DNA of 64,000 nucleotides. It comes from Bacillota bacterium (lineage in GTDB: Bacteria; Bacillota; Clostridia; Lachnospirales; Lachnospiraceae). The first letter of the stretch is position 1, and every line of letters starts with the position of its first letter. A program made the translations under genes and the position numbers. The DNA lies in assembly GCA_023411555.1 (NCBI GenBank), contig JAEYOQ010000026.1:62001-126000 (forward strand), read 5' to 3'. The notes under the pieces are model-generated. The model searched no databases. It saw only the letters and a program-made list of their open reading frames with translations, and had not been told where the DNA came from. Shown piece by piece: positions 34,772 through 44,228 of this stretch.

Positions 34772-34791
34772 ATACTCATTCATATGAGTAT
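34772..34791. other. Short perfect palindrome in the yjbQ-cyclophilin gap
   Basis: ATACTCAT-TCAT-ATGAGTAT, an 8-bp perfect stem, in the 424-bp divergent intergenic stretch 34657-35080. It lies upstream of yjbQ and could be an operator. Apart from this and the cyclophilin promoter I see nothing in the stretch. Confidence 0.4.
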
Positions 34792-34930
34792 GCTGACTAA
34801 GGTCAAGGATAAAACTGGTAAAAAGCTAATATAACTCTATTATCGACAACTCTCGCAAATTTTTCAACAAGAATCGTTAAAAACTATCTTAATTATCCAG
34901 ATATTATCCAGACCGTACCAAATCGACTCC

Positions 34931-34959
34931 TTGACACAAATCTATAGCTATGTTATATT
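34931..34959 (+). promoter_or_regulatory. Sigma-A promoter of the cyclophilin gene
   Basis: TTGACA (34931-34936), 17-bp spacer, TATATT (34954-34959). Predicted start near 34966 gives a leader of about 115 bases with only a small TAGATT/AATCTA stem. Confidence 0.85.
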
Positions 34960-35080
34960 TACCAACATGGGCTAGTATCAGATGAGACCATAAGATGTGG
35001 ATTATTTTATAGATATAATTCACCAACAGCAGATATATTATATTAGATTGCAAATCTAGAATTGAGAGGAAATGATTGAA

Positions 35081-35605
35081 ATGTCAAAGACGAATCCAAT
35101 CGTAACAATGGAGTTACAAAATGGTGATATAATCAAGATCGAATTATATCCTGAGATTGCTCCTAATACTGTGAACAATTTTATCTCATTAGTAAAAAAG
35201 GGTTTTTATGATGGACTTAAATTTCACCGAGTAATTCGTGGCTTTATGATTCAAGGTGGCGATCCCGAGGGAACAGGTATGGGCGGCCCCGGTTATTCCA
35301 TTAAAGGTGAATTCTCATATAACAATTTTACAAATAATCTGAAGCATACAGCAGGTGTTCTCTCCATGGCTAGATCTCAACGTCCTGATTCTGCTGGCTC
35401 CCAGTTCTTTATTATGCACAAGGACTCTCCTCATCTGGATGGCTCCTATGCCGCTTTTGGTAAAGTAATCGAGGGTATGGATGCTGTGAATAAGGTAGCT
35501 GAGACTAAGACAGATTATTCTGATGCCCCCTTAGAACCTCAGATTATGAAGAAGCTTACGGTAGATACCTTCGGCGTAGAGTATCCTGAACCGGAAAAAT
35601 GTTAA
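35081..35605 (+). CDS. Cyclophilin-type peptidyl-prolyl cis-trans isomerase
   Basis: 174-residue cytosolic cyclophilin without signal peptide. Active-site blocks: FHRVIRGFMIQGGDPEGTGMGGPGY with the catalytic arginine, MARSQRPDSAGSQFFIMHKDSPHLDG, and YAAFGKVIEGMDAV. It assists folding by isomerising prolyl bonds. Two ATGs are possible; GAGAGG is only 2 bases from the first (35072) but about 11 from the second, so the second is preferred. Single gene with its own promoter and terminator. Confidence 0.94.
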   Translation: MSKTNPIVTMELQNGDIIKIELYPEIAPNTVNNFISLVKKGFYDGLKFHRVIRGFMIQGGDPEGTGMGGPGYSIKGEFSYNNFTNNLKHTAGVLSMARSQRPDSAGSQFFIMHKDSPHLDGSYAAFGKVIEGMDAVNKVAETKTDYSDAPLEPQIMKKLTVDTFGVEYPEPEKC

Positions 35606-35632
35606 TACTGCAATAAGCACATTATTATATAG

Positions 35633-35690
35633 AACGAGCATATCATGACTCTCTGCCATAAAGCAGGAAACATGATATGCTCGTTTTTAT
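35633..35690 (+). terminator. Intrinsic terminator between cyclophilin gene and pyrF
   Basis: Perfect 14-bp stem (ACGAGCATATCATG / CATGATATGCTCGT) followed by TTTTTATT on the plus strand. It separates two convergent genes and ends just before the pyrF stop codon. Confidence 0.92.
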
Positions 35691-35695
35691 TATCA

Positions 35696-36622
35696 TTATT
35701 TACGGCTCCAGGCCTTCTTTAAATCCTCTCTCATATCTATTACCGCCTGTCTGGAAGCATCCGCATAAGCTTGCTCTCCAAACCGTTCATAGCCTTTCAG
35801 TTTATAGGCAGCAATAATACCTCTTGAAGAATTTACAATTGCTCCAAGACCATCTCTATTAAAATAATGCACCAGGTCCTCTGCTTTGCCGCCCTGTGCA
35901 CCATATCCCGGCACCAGAATATAAGTCTTAGGCATTAATTCACGAAGAATCTTACCCATCTGAGGATAGGTTGCACCAACCACAGCACCTACATAACTAT
36001 AAGAGCTTCCCATATGCTGTTCGCCCCATTCTGCTACCTTCTTACCCACCAACTCGTAAAGCGGTCTTTCTCCCACTAATTGATCTTGAAAATCTCCGCT
36101 GGAAGGATTAGAGGTCTTGACCAATATGAATAACCCCTTATTCTCCTCTTTACAAACCTCCAAAAAGGGATTAATTGCATCAGCTCCCATATAAGGATTC
36201 AAGGTTACAAAATCTTCATCAAAGCCTCTGTACGCTTTCCCACCTATCACAACCTTGCCCAGATGCCCCACAGCATAGGCAGAGGAGGTGGAGCCGATAT
36301 CTCCGCGCTTGATATCACCGATTACTACTAAGTCCTTCTCTTTACAGTAATCAATCGTCTTCTTAAAGGCCTTCAACCCTTCAATTCCAAACTGCTCATA
36401 CATAGCAATCTGCGGCTTCACTGCAGGAATAAGATCAAAGGTAGCATCAATAATACCTTTATTATATTGCCAGATTGCCTCCGCTGCTCCTTCCAGATTC
36501 TCTCCCTTTTCACTGTAAGCCTTCTGTAAGATATGCTCAGGGATGTAATCTAACATCGGGTCAAGCCCCACAACAATTGGAGCACTGAGTTTTTCAATCT
36601 TCTCAACTAATTTATTAATCAT
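35696..36622 (-). CDS. pyrF: Orotidine 5'-phosphate decarboxylase (type 2)
   Basis: Last step of UMP synthesis. 308 residues, the length of the longer type 2 PyrF. Blocks: APIVVGLDPMLDYIP, the catalytic GDIKRGDIGSTS with the D-x-K-x-x-D-like set, TLNPYMGADAINPFL, and LVPGYGAQGG for phosphate binding. AGGAGG is 4 bases from the ATG, which overlaps the pyrC stop by 8 bp, so translation is coupled to pyrC. A longer frame (extra 66 codons) runs inside pyrC and is rejected. Confidence 0.96.
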   Translation of the reverse strand: MINKLVEKIEKLSAPIVVGLDPMLDYIPEHILQKAYSEKGENLEGAAEAIWQYNKGIIDATFDLIPAVKPQIAMYEQFGIEGLKAFKKTIDYCKEKDLVVIGDIKRGDIGSTSSAYAVGHLGKVVIGGKAYRGFDEDFVTLNPYMGADAINPFLEVCKEENKGLFILVKTSNPSSGDFQDQLVGERPLYELVGKKVAEWGEQHMGSSYSYVGAVVGATYPQMGKILRELMPKTYILVPGYGAQGGKAEDLVHYFNRDGLGAIVNSSRGIIAAYKLKGYERFGEQAYADASRQAVIDMREDLKKAWSRK

Positions 36623-37943
36623 CTTTCCTCCTACCTTCCCCTTGATATACCTTTTTACCAGCAACAAAGGTACTGATAATTCGTCCCTGTACCCATCGGC
36701 CATCAAAGGGACAATTCTTCCCCTTTGTAAAAAATGTTTCCTTATTAATACAATACTTCTCTTCCGGGTCGACGATGACCAAATCAGCAGCCTTACCGAC
36801 ATCAATACAACCACGATCAATTCCGAGGACCCTTGCTGGATTTACACACAGCTTCTCGATCAGCTGTGCGATAGTGAGATAACCCTTTAGTACAAGCTCT
36901 GTATAGGATAATGCAAAGGCTGTCTCTAGTCCTACGATACCGAATGGAGCTTCAAGGAAAGATTTTGCTTTCTCCTCTATGGAGTGAGGTGCATGATCGG
37001 TTGCTATGACATCAATTACCCCCTCCTTCAAAGCCGTCTTTAGCGCCTCCACATCCTCCGGGCTTCGTAGCGGGGGATTCATCTTATAATCCGCATCGTC
37101 AGACTTAATATCTTGATCCGATAAGATAAAGTGGTGGGGGCAGACCTCTCCGGTAACCGGTAAGCCATCCCTTTTGGCTGCTTCCAGCATTTTAGCGCTA
37201 TCCTTGGTTGAGATATGGCATAGATGAAGTTTAGCCCCGGTTTCCTTAGCGATAATAATGTCTCTTGCTGTAATAATATCCTCGACTGCATTACTGATTC
37301 CCGGCAGACCAAGCTCCTCTGCTTTCTTCCCTGCGTTGATTACTCCTTTTCCCACCAGACTTTTATCCTCACAGTGAGCAAAGATTGGTATTTTATAATG
37401 AGCCGCCTGACGCATCGCCTCAGCGTATAGAGCGGTATCCATTACCGATTTGCCATCCTCGCTGAGTGCGACTGCTCCAGCTTCCGCAATCTCCTTAATA
37501 TTAACCAGGTCTTTGCCTTCCTGCTCGATAGTGATTGCACCGATTGGAAGAACATTCACAACAGCCTCACGCTCTGCTTTCTCAAGTATAAGCTTTACTT
37601 TGCTCCCACTGTCAGTAGCCGGCTTGGTGTTAGGCATTGGACAAATTGTGGTGAAGCCTCCGGCTGCAGCTGCCATTGCTCCTGTAGCAATGGTCTCCTT
37701 ATATTCATAGCCCGGCTCTCGAAGATGTACATGAAGATCGATGAAGCCCGGCATGACATACCTGCCCTTTGCATCTAATACCTCTAACTGCTTGTCCTCT
37801 TCCTTTGCTAACTGCTCTACTAGTTCTGCCTGCAGCTCAGACTCAATCTGTCGAATCATATCACCGTCGATCAGCACATCATAATGCCCCTCTCTGCCGG
37901 AGGCAGGATCAATCACATAACCTCTCTTAATTAAAGTAAGCAT
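36615..37943 (-). CDS. pyrC: Dihydroorotase (class I)
   Basis: Zinc amidohydrolase closing carbamoyl-aspartate to dihydroorotate. 442 residues. Metal ligands are visible as DLHVHLREPG (H-x-H), LSEDGKSV, FAHCED, LCHISTKDSA and ATDHAPHS (catalytic aspartate). It follows the class I (long, PyrC/AllB-like) pattern, with GSKVKLILEKAEREAVV in place of the short-class features. First gene of a pyrC-pyrF pair; an AGGAG-like site precedes the ATG. The nudix and ATPase genes lie upstream. Confidence 0.95.
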   Translation of the reverse strand: MLTLIKRGYVIDPASGREGHYDVLIDGDMIRQIESELQAELVEQLAKEEDKQLEVLDAKGRYVMPGFIDLHVHLREPGYEYKETIATGAMAAAAGGFTTICPMPNTKPATDSGSKVKLILEKAEREAVVNVLPIGAITIEQEGKDLVNIKEIAEAGAVALSEDGKSVMDTALYAEAMRQAAHYKIPIFAHCEDKSLVGKGVINAGKKAEELGLPGISNAVEDIITARDIIIAKETGAKLHLCHISTKDSAKMLEAAKRDGLPVTGEVCPHHFILSDQDIKSDDADYKMNPPLRSPEDVEALKTALKEGVIDVIATDHAPHSIEEKAKSFLEAPFGIVGLETAFALSYTELVLKGYLTIAQLIEKLCVNPARVLGIDRGCIDVGKAADLVIVDPEEKYCINKETFFTKGKNCPFDGRWVQGRIISTFVAGKKVYQGEGRRKDD

Positions 37944-38015
37944 CTCACAACTCCTTTATCCCGGTAGCTTAAGCCTGTCTGGTCTTGAATTTGACTTGTC
38001 CTATATAGGTTTCTC

Positions 38016-38408
38016 TTACAGCTCTGCAGCCTCTATATCATTTAATACTTTACGGTCAATATAGGTCTCTAGTTCATCCCTGGTAATCCAATTAGCATCC
38101 GTCAGTTCTTCGGACAAGATAATATCGTCAAGGGTAACTCTACATAAGTAGCTGATACCAATATTGAAAATATCACCGGTTGTAAAGGTCCATGTGTATA
38201 GGATTCTCTCAATTGTTGCAGATAATCCTGTCTGCTCTTGGATGCACCGAAGGACTGCCTTATCCGGTGCTTCACCAAACTCAATTGTACCGTCAATAAA
38301 GCCCCACTGATACGGCTCTAACAGACGATCATCAAACCATCTGCGAACGATCAGGAACTTGTCCTCATGCTGTACGATACCTTTCACTAAGACTTTGTAT
38401 TTTTCCAT
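38016..38408 (-). CDS. Nudix-fold protein with a degenerate Nudix box
   Basis: 130 residues. The fold is recognisable from YQWGFIDGTIEFGEAP and the helix that follows. The canonical box G-x5-E-x7-R-E-U-x-E-E-x-G-U is read here as G40, E46, R54, C55, E58, Q59, G61, L62: the first glutamate of REU is cysteine and the second of EE is glutamine. Since those glutamates bind the catalytic metals, hydrolysis is likely weak, altered or lost; a binding role is possible. The ATG at 38408 has GGAGG 6 bases upstream. It follows the DUF815 ATPase gene by 25 bp. Confidence 0.8.
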   Translation of the reverse strand: MEKYKVLVKGIVQHEDKFLIVRRWFDDRLLEPYQWGFIDGTIEFGEAPDKAVLRCIQEQTGLSATIERILYTWTFTTGDIFNIGISYLCRVTLDDIILSEELTDANWITRDELETYIDRKVLNDIEAAEL

Positions 38409-38433
38409 ATAAATCCTCCATTCTCTAATTATC

Positions 38434-39762
38434 TTACTCTGGTTTCCCAGCCAGATAATTAATAAACTGCTGCGCTGTACGACCGGACATACCCCCATGG
38501 GATAACTCCCATCGATTGGCCTCCATCAGTAGCTCCTTCTCGGTAATATCTAACTTCTCCTGTCGCTTTGCGAGCTCAAGTACTATATCCTGAAATTCCT
38601 TCTTGTTCGGTGATGAGAAATTAATGGTTATACCAAATCGTGCAACTAAGGACAACTTCTCCTGCATAGTATCCGAACGATGTAGCTCCTCTGTGGTCTC
38701 CATATCCGATCGGTCATTCCAGGTCTCTCTGATTAGATGCCTTCGATTGGAGGTGGCATAAATCAGCACATTATCCGGCTTTGTCTCCAATCCTCCCTCA
38801 ATCACCGCCTTGAGATACTTATATTCAATCTCAAATTCCTCAAAGGATAAGTCGTCCATATAGATGATAAACTTATAATTACGGTTTTTTACCAGAGCAA
38901 TTACCGTAGATAGGTCTTCAAACTGATGCTTATATATCTCTATCATCCGAAGTCCCTCCGGATAATATTCATTTAATATTGCTTTCACAGAGGTTGATTT
39001 ACCAGTCCCGCTATCACCGAAGAGAAGTACATTATTCGATTTCCGTCCCTCGATAAAAGCTCGTGTATTATCGATTAGTTTCTTCTTCTGGAGCTCATAC
39101 CCTACCAGATCGGACAATCGGACCTCCTGCGTGTTCGTAATCGGAACAAGTTCCAGTAGTCCTTTCTCTTTTCGAATACGGAAAGCCTTATTTAGTCCAA
39201 AGACTCCCACACCATAATCACGGTAATAATTCGTTACATGAATAAATACCTCGTTCTCATCCCCAGCCTGCTCTATCTGGAAGCTCAACTGTTGAACTCT
39301 TTCACTGACATTTTTATTATATCTGCTACTACTTTTCTCAATTGCACTGTAATGCGTAATTACAGAGAAGCAGTCTATATCAAGCTCTCTCTCCAACGAA
39401 GAAAAATCATAATCAAACAGAGCTTTGAAGATCTTAAAATCATTCTTTGCAAATTGATTCACAGTCCCATCCTTCGCACCAACCTTTTCACAGGTCAAAC
39501 TAAAAGGATTCTCTGAAGTAATCAATATAAAAGTAAGATAATTATGCCAAAGGTTTGTGTTAAAGCCATAATCTGTTGCCAGCTGTAGCAATTGATTAAT
39601 GACATGATATATTCTGGCTATGATATTTTCCTTCTCAAACACAGTCAGACCTTGGTTACTAAGGCTTAAATCAAATTCCTTAATCAGCTCAGATAACTGT
39701 AGCAGCAAACTATCCTTTTCTAAATTCTTATATATCACCAATCTGGATATCAAACGATACAT
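38434..39762 (-). CDS. DUF815-family AAA ATPase
   Basis: 442 residues. A helical N-terminal half of about 220 residues with no clear motif is followed by an ATPase domain: Walker A LLFGDSGTGKSTS, Walker B FIIYMDDLSFEEFE, then YATSNRRHLIRE as sensor 1 and ISFSSPNKKEF-like segments, all typical of DUF815 (COG2607, predicted AAA+). GGGAGG lies 6 bases before the ATG at 39762; an ATG nine codons earlier has poor spacing. It follows another ATPase gene by 44 bp. Function unknown in the family. Confidence 0.85.
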   Translation of the reverse strand: MYRLISRLVIYKNLEKDSLLLQLSELIKEFDLSLSNQGLTVFEKENIIARIYHVINQLLQLATDYGFNTNLWHNYLTFILITSENPFSLTCEKVGAKDGTVNQFAKNDFKIFKALFDYDFSSLERELDIDCFSVITHYSAIEKSSSRYNKNVSERVQQLSFQIEQAGDENEVFIHVTNYYRDYGVGVFGLNKAFRIRKEKGLLELVPITNTQEVRLSDLVGYELQKKKLIDNTRAFIEGRKSNNVLLFGDSGTGKSTSVKAILNEYYPEGLRMIEIYKHQFEDLSTVIALVKNRNYKFIIYMDDLSFEEFEIEYKYLKAVIEGGLETKPDNVLIYATSNRRHLIRETWNDRSDMETTEELHRSDTMQEKLSLVARFGITINFSSPNKKEFQDIVLELAKRQEKLDITEKELLMEANRWELSHGGMSGRTAQQFINYLAGKPE

Positions 39763-39806
39763 AACCGACCTCCCTAATCTTGCCAACATACTCCAGTAAT
39801 CACGGC

Positions 39807-41159
39807 CTATAAATCCTCCAGACCGATCAATTGAATATCCTTTCTGCCTTCGGCAAGACTTCGCAGTTCATCCTGAAAGCCCTTCTTTGAGAATAGGTAG
39901 CAGTAATCAGGCTTCACCTTAGCGTCCTCTGCTAAAGCCAGTAGCCGGTGATAATCCTGTACTGTCGCCGCTCCCTCCTCCCAAAGACAACAGCCTACCA
40001 AGGTCTTCTTATTCGAACTCTGGGAAAGGACATCTATAGTGCCATTCTTCCCATACCACCGATCCCACCATGAGAAAGTAGCAGGTAATCGGTTATGTAA
40101 ATTCATAAGCTTTAAAAACTCGGTACAGACATCTGCAAAATATTCCCCCATATAAGAGTCTAAATAAGGGGCTATGCTATGTTCGAATACAACGTCCACC
40201 TTCCCCAGCATCAGATCTGATAGATTCGGGAATACAAATCGATACCAAAAGCTCAAGAGATTATCCTTGATTCGATAAAGTCCCTTCTGAGCATTCTCTC
40301 TGCCCTTGTCTCCCAAGGGTACTAACTTCTCTACGATATCTAATTGAATCAAATTTTTCAGGTATACACTGATTTTGGCTCTTGAAAAACCGGTTCTTGC
40401 ATGTAGGTCATTCAGCTTTCGATTTCCCTGTGCCAGATAGTAAAGAATAGTATTATAAACAGCCGGCTCTCGCAGCTCCAGCTTCAGCAACTGCCAAGGA
40501 GCATGGATAAGCCCGCTGTTTTTATTTAATATGGTAGCTTTGATATTCTCCTCCACTGACAAATCCTCTTGCCAGAGGTCCAGATATTCCGGAATTCCTC
40601 CCATAATGGTGTTAATATAAATACAAGTCTCTACGGAGGAGCTCGGAAATCTCTTTACAAGATCTACAAAGGAAAATTCCTTCAGCTTCATATATGCTGT
40701 TATATATGGCGCATAATCAGCCAAACTGTTCAGCATCTCATTCTCAACCCAACGAATGGAGGAGCTACATAAAACAATCATGATTGAATGGTTTTTATTA
40801 TTTAGTAAACGCAGCGCTTCAAGGATACCTGTACCGCTTTTGATGATATAATGAAATTCATCTAAGACGAGAATTGTCTTCTCTCCTCCTTCATACATCA
40901 AGTCAGTAAAGAGACGACTATAATCCCTATGGAGGGCATGCGGCTCCTTCTTCAGCCGATTTGCCAAGAGCTGGAGCTGAAGCTGGTCTTCACACTCCAT
41001 TCCCTCATAATAATAAGCCGCTGACTTTCCTAATAAGAAATCCGTAATCAGGGTGGTTTTTCCCATCCCTTTTCTACCATATAGGATGACCAGATTACTT
41101 CCGTTAGAGGCATATTGCTCCTCTAAAAGCTTTAGCTCTGCCGATCGTTTTACTACCAT
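39807..41159 (-). CDS. ATPase_2/DUF234-type STAND-like ATPase
   Basis: 450 residues. N-terminal P-loop LYGRKGMGKTTLITDF, Walker B TILVLDEFHYI, then a winged-helix region (LNDLHARTGFSRAKISVYLKNLIQLDIVEK) and a C-terminal DUF234-like nuclease-fold domain (SIAPYLDSYMGEYFADVCTEFL, then IDVLSQSSNKKTLVGCCLWEE). Such ATPases are common in Archaea and Clostridia and their role is not known; DUF234 resembles PD-(D/E)xK nucleases, but the D-x(n)-E/QxK residues here (IDVL, GCCLWEE) are not intact. AGAGG precedes the ATG. Pairs with the DUF815 gene downstream. Confidence 0.82.
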   Translation of the reverse strand: MVVKRSAELKLLEEQYASNGSNLVILYGRKGMGKTTLITDFLLGKSAAYYYEGMECEDQLQLQLLANRLKKEPHALHRDYSRLFTDLMYEGGEKTILVLDEFHYIIKSGTGILEALRLLNNKNHSIMIVLCSSSIRWVENEMLNSLADYAPYITAYMKLKEFSFVDLVKRFPSSSVETCIYINTIMGGIPEYLDLWQEDLSVEENIKATILNKNSGLIHAPWQLLKLELREPAVYNTILYYLAQGNRKLNDLHARTGFSRAKISVYLKNLIQLDIVEKLVPLGDKGRENAQKGLYRIKDNLLSFWYRFVFPNLSDLMLGKVDVVFEHSIAPYLDSYMGEYFADVCTEFLKLMNLHNRLPATFSWWDRWYGKNGTIDVLSQSSNKKTLVGCCLWEEGAATVQDYHRLLALAEDAKVKPDYCYLFSKKGFQDELRSLAEGRKDIQLIGLEDL

Positions 41160-41195
41160 TCTTCCACCTCTGTGTGTTAAATATCTCTTGTTCCT

Positions 41196-42962
41196 TTACA
41201 TTCTCTCCGGTGCTTCAAACCCGAGCAAGTCAATACAAGTCAATAAAATATCCTGAACCAGAGTAATGAGTGCAATCCAAGACGACTGCTTCTTCTTATC
41301 TTCCTCACTAATAATCTTTGTATCATGATAAAAAGTATTAAAGGCATTGGCTAGATCATATATATATGAGCATATCCTATGAGGCGCCATTTCCTGATAT
41401 GCAGAATAAATCATCTCATTATACTTAGTAAGCTCAAGCATTAAAGCTTGCTCACTGGCAGTGACTGATGGCAGGATATCGGTAGCTGCATTGTCACCAT
41501 TCAATTCTACATATTTAGCTAAGATAGACTTAATTCGAACAATTGTGTAAAGGATATACGGACCGGTATCTCCTTCGAAGCTAGTAAAGCGGTCAACATC
41601 AAAGATATAATCCTTAGATATCTGATTAGAGAGATCTCCGTATTTGAGAGCAGCTAGACCAACCTGAGCGGCTATCTTTCTTGCCTCCTCTTCCTCCATG
41701 CTTCTGTTCTCCATGATCTTACGGTAAACCTCTTCTGTTACACTGTTAATCAGATACTCCAGACGCATAACCCCGCCTTCCCTAGTTTTAAAGGGTTTTC
41801 CGTCTTTCCCATTCATGGTACCGAAGCCGATGAAATTAAGCTCGGTATCCTCCTTCACAAGCTTTGTCTTTCTTGCACAGCGGAACACGATCTCAAAGTT
41901 CAACTCCTGACGCTTATCGACCACGTAAATGATTTGGTCCGGATTGAATAGCTTCATACGTTCAACGATTGTTGCAAGATCGGTCGTATTATAAAGAGCC
42001 GCTCCGTCTGATTTTAAAATCATACATGGAGGAACCTCTTTGGTATCCGTTTCTTCCTTAACCTCTACGACCAAGGCACCCTCACTGATCTTTGCATAAT
42101 TATTCTTTTTAAAGTATTCAATCATCTCGGGAATATAGGGCTGAGCATCACTTTCCTTCTTCCATAAATCAAAGGATACCTTAAGGTTATCATAGATTGA
42201 CTTAAGATCCGTTACCGATACCTCTAAAATATGATTCCAAAGTGCAGTATAACCTCTGTGTCCATTTTGAAGCATATAGGTAACCGTCTTTGCTTCCTCA
42301 AGGAAATCCGGATTAGTCTTAGAAAAAGCACTGGCGGCAGGATAAATTTCCTCAAGCTCAGAGATAGTAAAGGGTGCTTCCTTGGGATATTCGCCGGTAA
42401 AGCTGTCATCAAAATATACCAGGTCAGGCTGCCTTTTCTTAAGCTCTGCAATAATAAGACCCATCTGGGTTCCCCAGTCACCAAGGTGGGCATCTCCAAT
42501 TACTGTGTTTCCAACATAACGGAACAGTCGTTTGATACTCTCACCGATTACGGCGGAACGCATATGGCCTACATGCAGAGGCTTAGCAATGTTTGGTCCC
42601 CCAAAGTCGATTACAACAGTCTTTGGTTCCTTTACGGCTTCCACTCCGAAGCGCTCCTCCTCTTTCATCTGGTTTAAATACCCTGCAAGGAATTCATCAC
42701 TTAGGGTAATATTGATAAAGCCCGGCATAATCGCTGAGATTTCTTTAATCTTCTCACTTGCTTTTAAGGTCTCTACAATCTCCTGCGCTATCTTGATTGG
42801 AGCAGTTTTATATTGCTTTGCAGCAGCCAATGCACCATTACATTGATATTGACATAAATCAGGACGGTTCGAAAGAGTAACTACACCATATTTCTCTTCA
42901 TATCCCTTCTGAGTAAAGGCTTCCTTCACTTCTATACTGATTAAATCTATAATTGTCTTCAT
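41196..42962 (-). CDS. argS: Arginyl-tRNA synthetase
   Basis: Class I synthetase charging tRNA-Arg. 588 residues. The N-terminal Add-1 domain is followed by FGGPNIAKPLHVGHMRSAVIGES, carrying the HIGH signature (HVGH), and by the FGTMNGKDGKPFKTREGG loop, where ArgRS commonly lacks a canonical KMSKS. The C-terminal DALR anticodon-binding domain is at about 470-588. The start at 42962 (MKTIIDL) has an AAGG site 11 bases upstream; ten more codons are open without a site. Single gene; 37 bp before the DUF234 ATPase. Confidence 0.96.
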   Translation of the reverse strand: MKTIIDLISIEVKEAFTQKGYEEKYGVVTLSNRPDLCQYQCNGALAAAKQYKTAPIKIAQEIVETLKASEKIKEISAIMPGFINITLSDEFLAGYLNQMKEEERFGVEAVKEPKTVVIDFGGPNIAKPLHVGHMRSAVIGESIKRLFRYVGNTVIGDAHLGDWGTQMGLIIAELKKRQPDLVYFDDSFTGEYPKEAPFTISELEEIYPAASAFSKTNPDFLEEAKTVTYMLQNGHRGYTALWNHILEVSVTDLKSIYDNLKVSFDLWKKESDAQPYIPEMIEYFKKNNYAKISEGALVVEVKEETDTKEVPPCMILKSDGAALYNTTDLATIVERMKLFNPDQIIYVVDKRQELNFEIVFRCARKTKLVKEDTELNFIGFGTMNGKDGKPFKTREGGVMRLEYLINSVTEEVYRKIMENRSMEEEEARKIAAQVGLAALKYGDLSNQISKDYIFDVDRFTSFEGDTGPYILYTIVRIKSILAKYVELNGDNAATDILPSVTASEQALMLELTKYNEMIYSAYQEMAPHRICSYIYDLANAFNTFYHDTKIISEEDKKKQSSWIALITLVQDILLTCIDLLGFEAPERM

Positions 42963-43327
42963 AATTATACACGCCTTTCCTTTACATTTCATCGTAACTC
43001 TTTCATTACTTTATCATAGATACTTAGGATTGTCATCATTTTCGAATAAAATTTTACTCAATTATTCCATAATTGCAAGGGTTTCCAGACTATCTCAAGG
43101 GTCTAAATCTTTGATTGTAGGCTTTTACTATCCTTTTTTATTGAATAATTACATAAATGCCAATTTATGTACTGTTATTTTTATGAAAATTGTTGTATAT
43201 TGAAGTATATAACATTCTTACATTCTTGTATAAGAAACCCAATATAATGTAATGGGGATACATGGGGAGGTTTTTCTATACATATGAATGCTTGGTGCTT
43301 ATCTTGGATTATGAAAGGGGAAATATC
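42963..43327. other. Gene-free divergent stretch between argS and the MshEN/CheX gene
   Basis: 365 bp of AT-rich DNA holding the promoters of two divergent genes. No strong -35/-10 pair, repeat or hairpin stands out. A frame reading into the plus-strand gene from 43262 lacks a ribosome site. Confidence 0.5.
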
Positions 43328-44215
43328 ATGTTCGGGCTTTATTTGGGTCACTACTTGGTGGAAAAGAATAAGATATCTCAATCACAATTGAACAACCTAA
43401 TGCAACAGCATCACGAAACAAGAGCTAAACTCGGGCTGATCGCGGTATCCGAAAAAATCCTTACTACGAAACAGGCTGATGAAATCAATGAAATTCAGAA
43501 AAGTATGGACCGACGCTTCGGTGATATCGCAATCGAAAAGGGTTATTTACTGCAAGAGGAAGTAACCTATCTTCTCAATCTTCAGGGAAATTCTTACCTG
43601 AGATTCATTCAATTGTTTACTGATCATAAATTTTTTTCAATAAAGGAAATAGAGTCTCTAATTCATGAATATAAGAGTGAAAATAAATTTACGGACACAG
43701 AGCTTGATGCCTTAAAGTCAGGAGATATTGATCGTATTATTCCCGTCTTTGTTGATATGGATACACATTATTCCTGTGAATACATCAATCTAATGCTTCG
43801 TAATATGATCCGTTTTATCAATAGTGATGTGATTCTTAAACGATCCTATAAGGTTAAGAAATACTCCTTTACCTCACTTGCCTCCCAACAATTAACTGGT
43901 GATCACAATATCTTTGTCGGACTCGCCGGTAGTGATAAAGCATTACTCCAAATCGCCAGTCCCTTTGCGAAGGAGCACTTCAAGGTATTAGATGAGGATT
44001 CCTTTGATTCTGTCTGCGAATTTATAAATTGTACCAACGGATTGTTCGCATCAAAGCTAAGCTATGATGATATTAACATTGATATCACTCCACCCTGCTA
44101 TTATATAAATCAGACGCTTTCATCAGAGGGGGATATCTATATAGTACCAACACTTATTAATGGGGAACAAACAGATATTGTAATTGTTGTCAATCATCCG
44201 GCTGTGATTTATTAG
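43328..44215 (+). CDS. MshEN-like N-terminal domain joined to a CheX-like domain
   Basis: 295 residues. The N-terminal ~95 residues resemble the MshEN/GspE N-domain found in c-di-GMP-binding ATPases: two similar helical motifs, LGHYLVEKNKISQSQLNNLM and FGDIAIEKGYLLQEEVTYLL. From about residue 140 a chemotaxis phosphatase CheX/CheC-like fold begins; its active-site helix appears as SVCEFINCTNGLFASKLS and is followed by ITPP. The CheX signature E-x(2)-N is visible as E-F-I-N. AAGGGG before the ATG. It is followed 13 bp later by a CheY-type receiver, which it probably dephosphorylates. No flagellar genes nearby. Confidence 0.72.
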   Translation: MFGLYLGHYLVEKNKISQSQLNNLMQQHHETRAKLGLIAVSEKILTTKQADEINEIQKSMDRRFGDIAIEKGYLLQEEVTYLLNLQGNSYLRFIQLFTDHKFFSIKEIESLIHEYKSENKFTDTELDALKSGDIDRIIPVFVDMDTHYSCEYINLMLRNMIRFINSDVILKRSYKVKKYSFTSLASQQLTGDHNIFVGLAGSDKALLQIASPFAKEHFKVLDEDSFDSVCEFINCTNGLFASKLSYDDINIDITPPCYYINQTLSSEGDIYIVPTLINGEQTDIVIVVNHPAVIY

Positions 44216-44228
44216 AGGGGGCGCTATT

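Noticed and set aside
36623..36820. N-terminal extension of PyrF by 66 residues
   Set aside because: It is out-of-frame reading of pyrC; the ATG after AGGAGG at the pyrC stop gives the family start.
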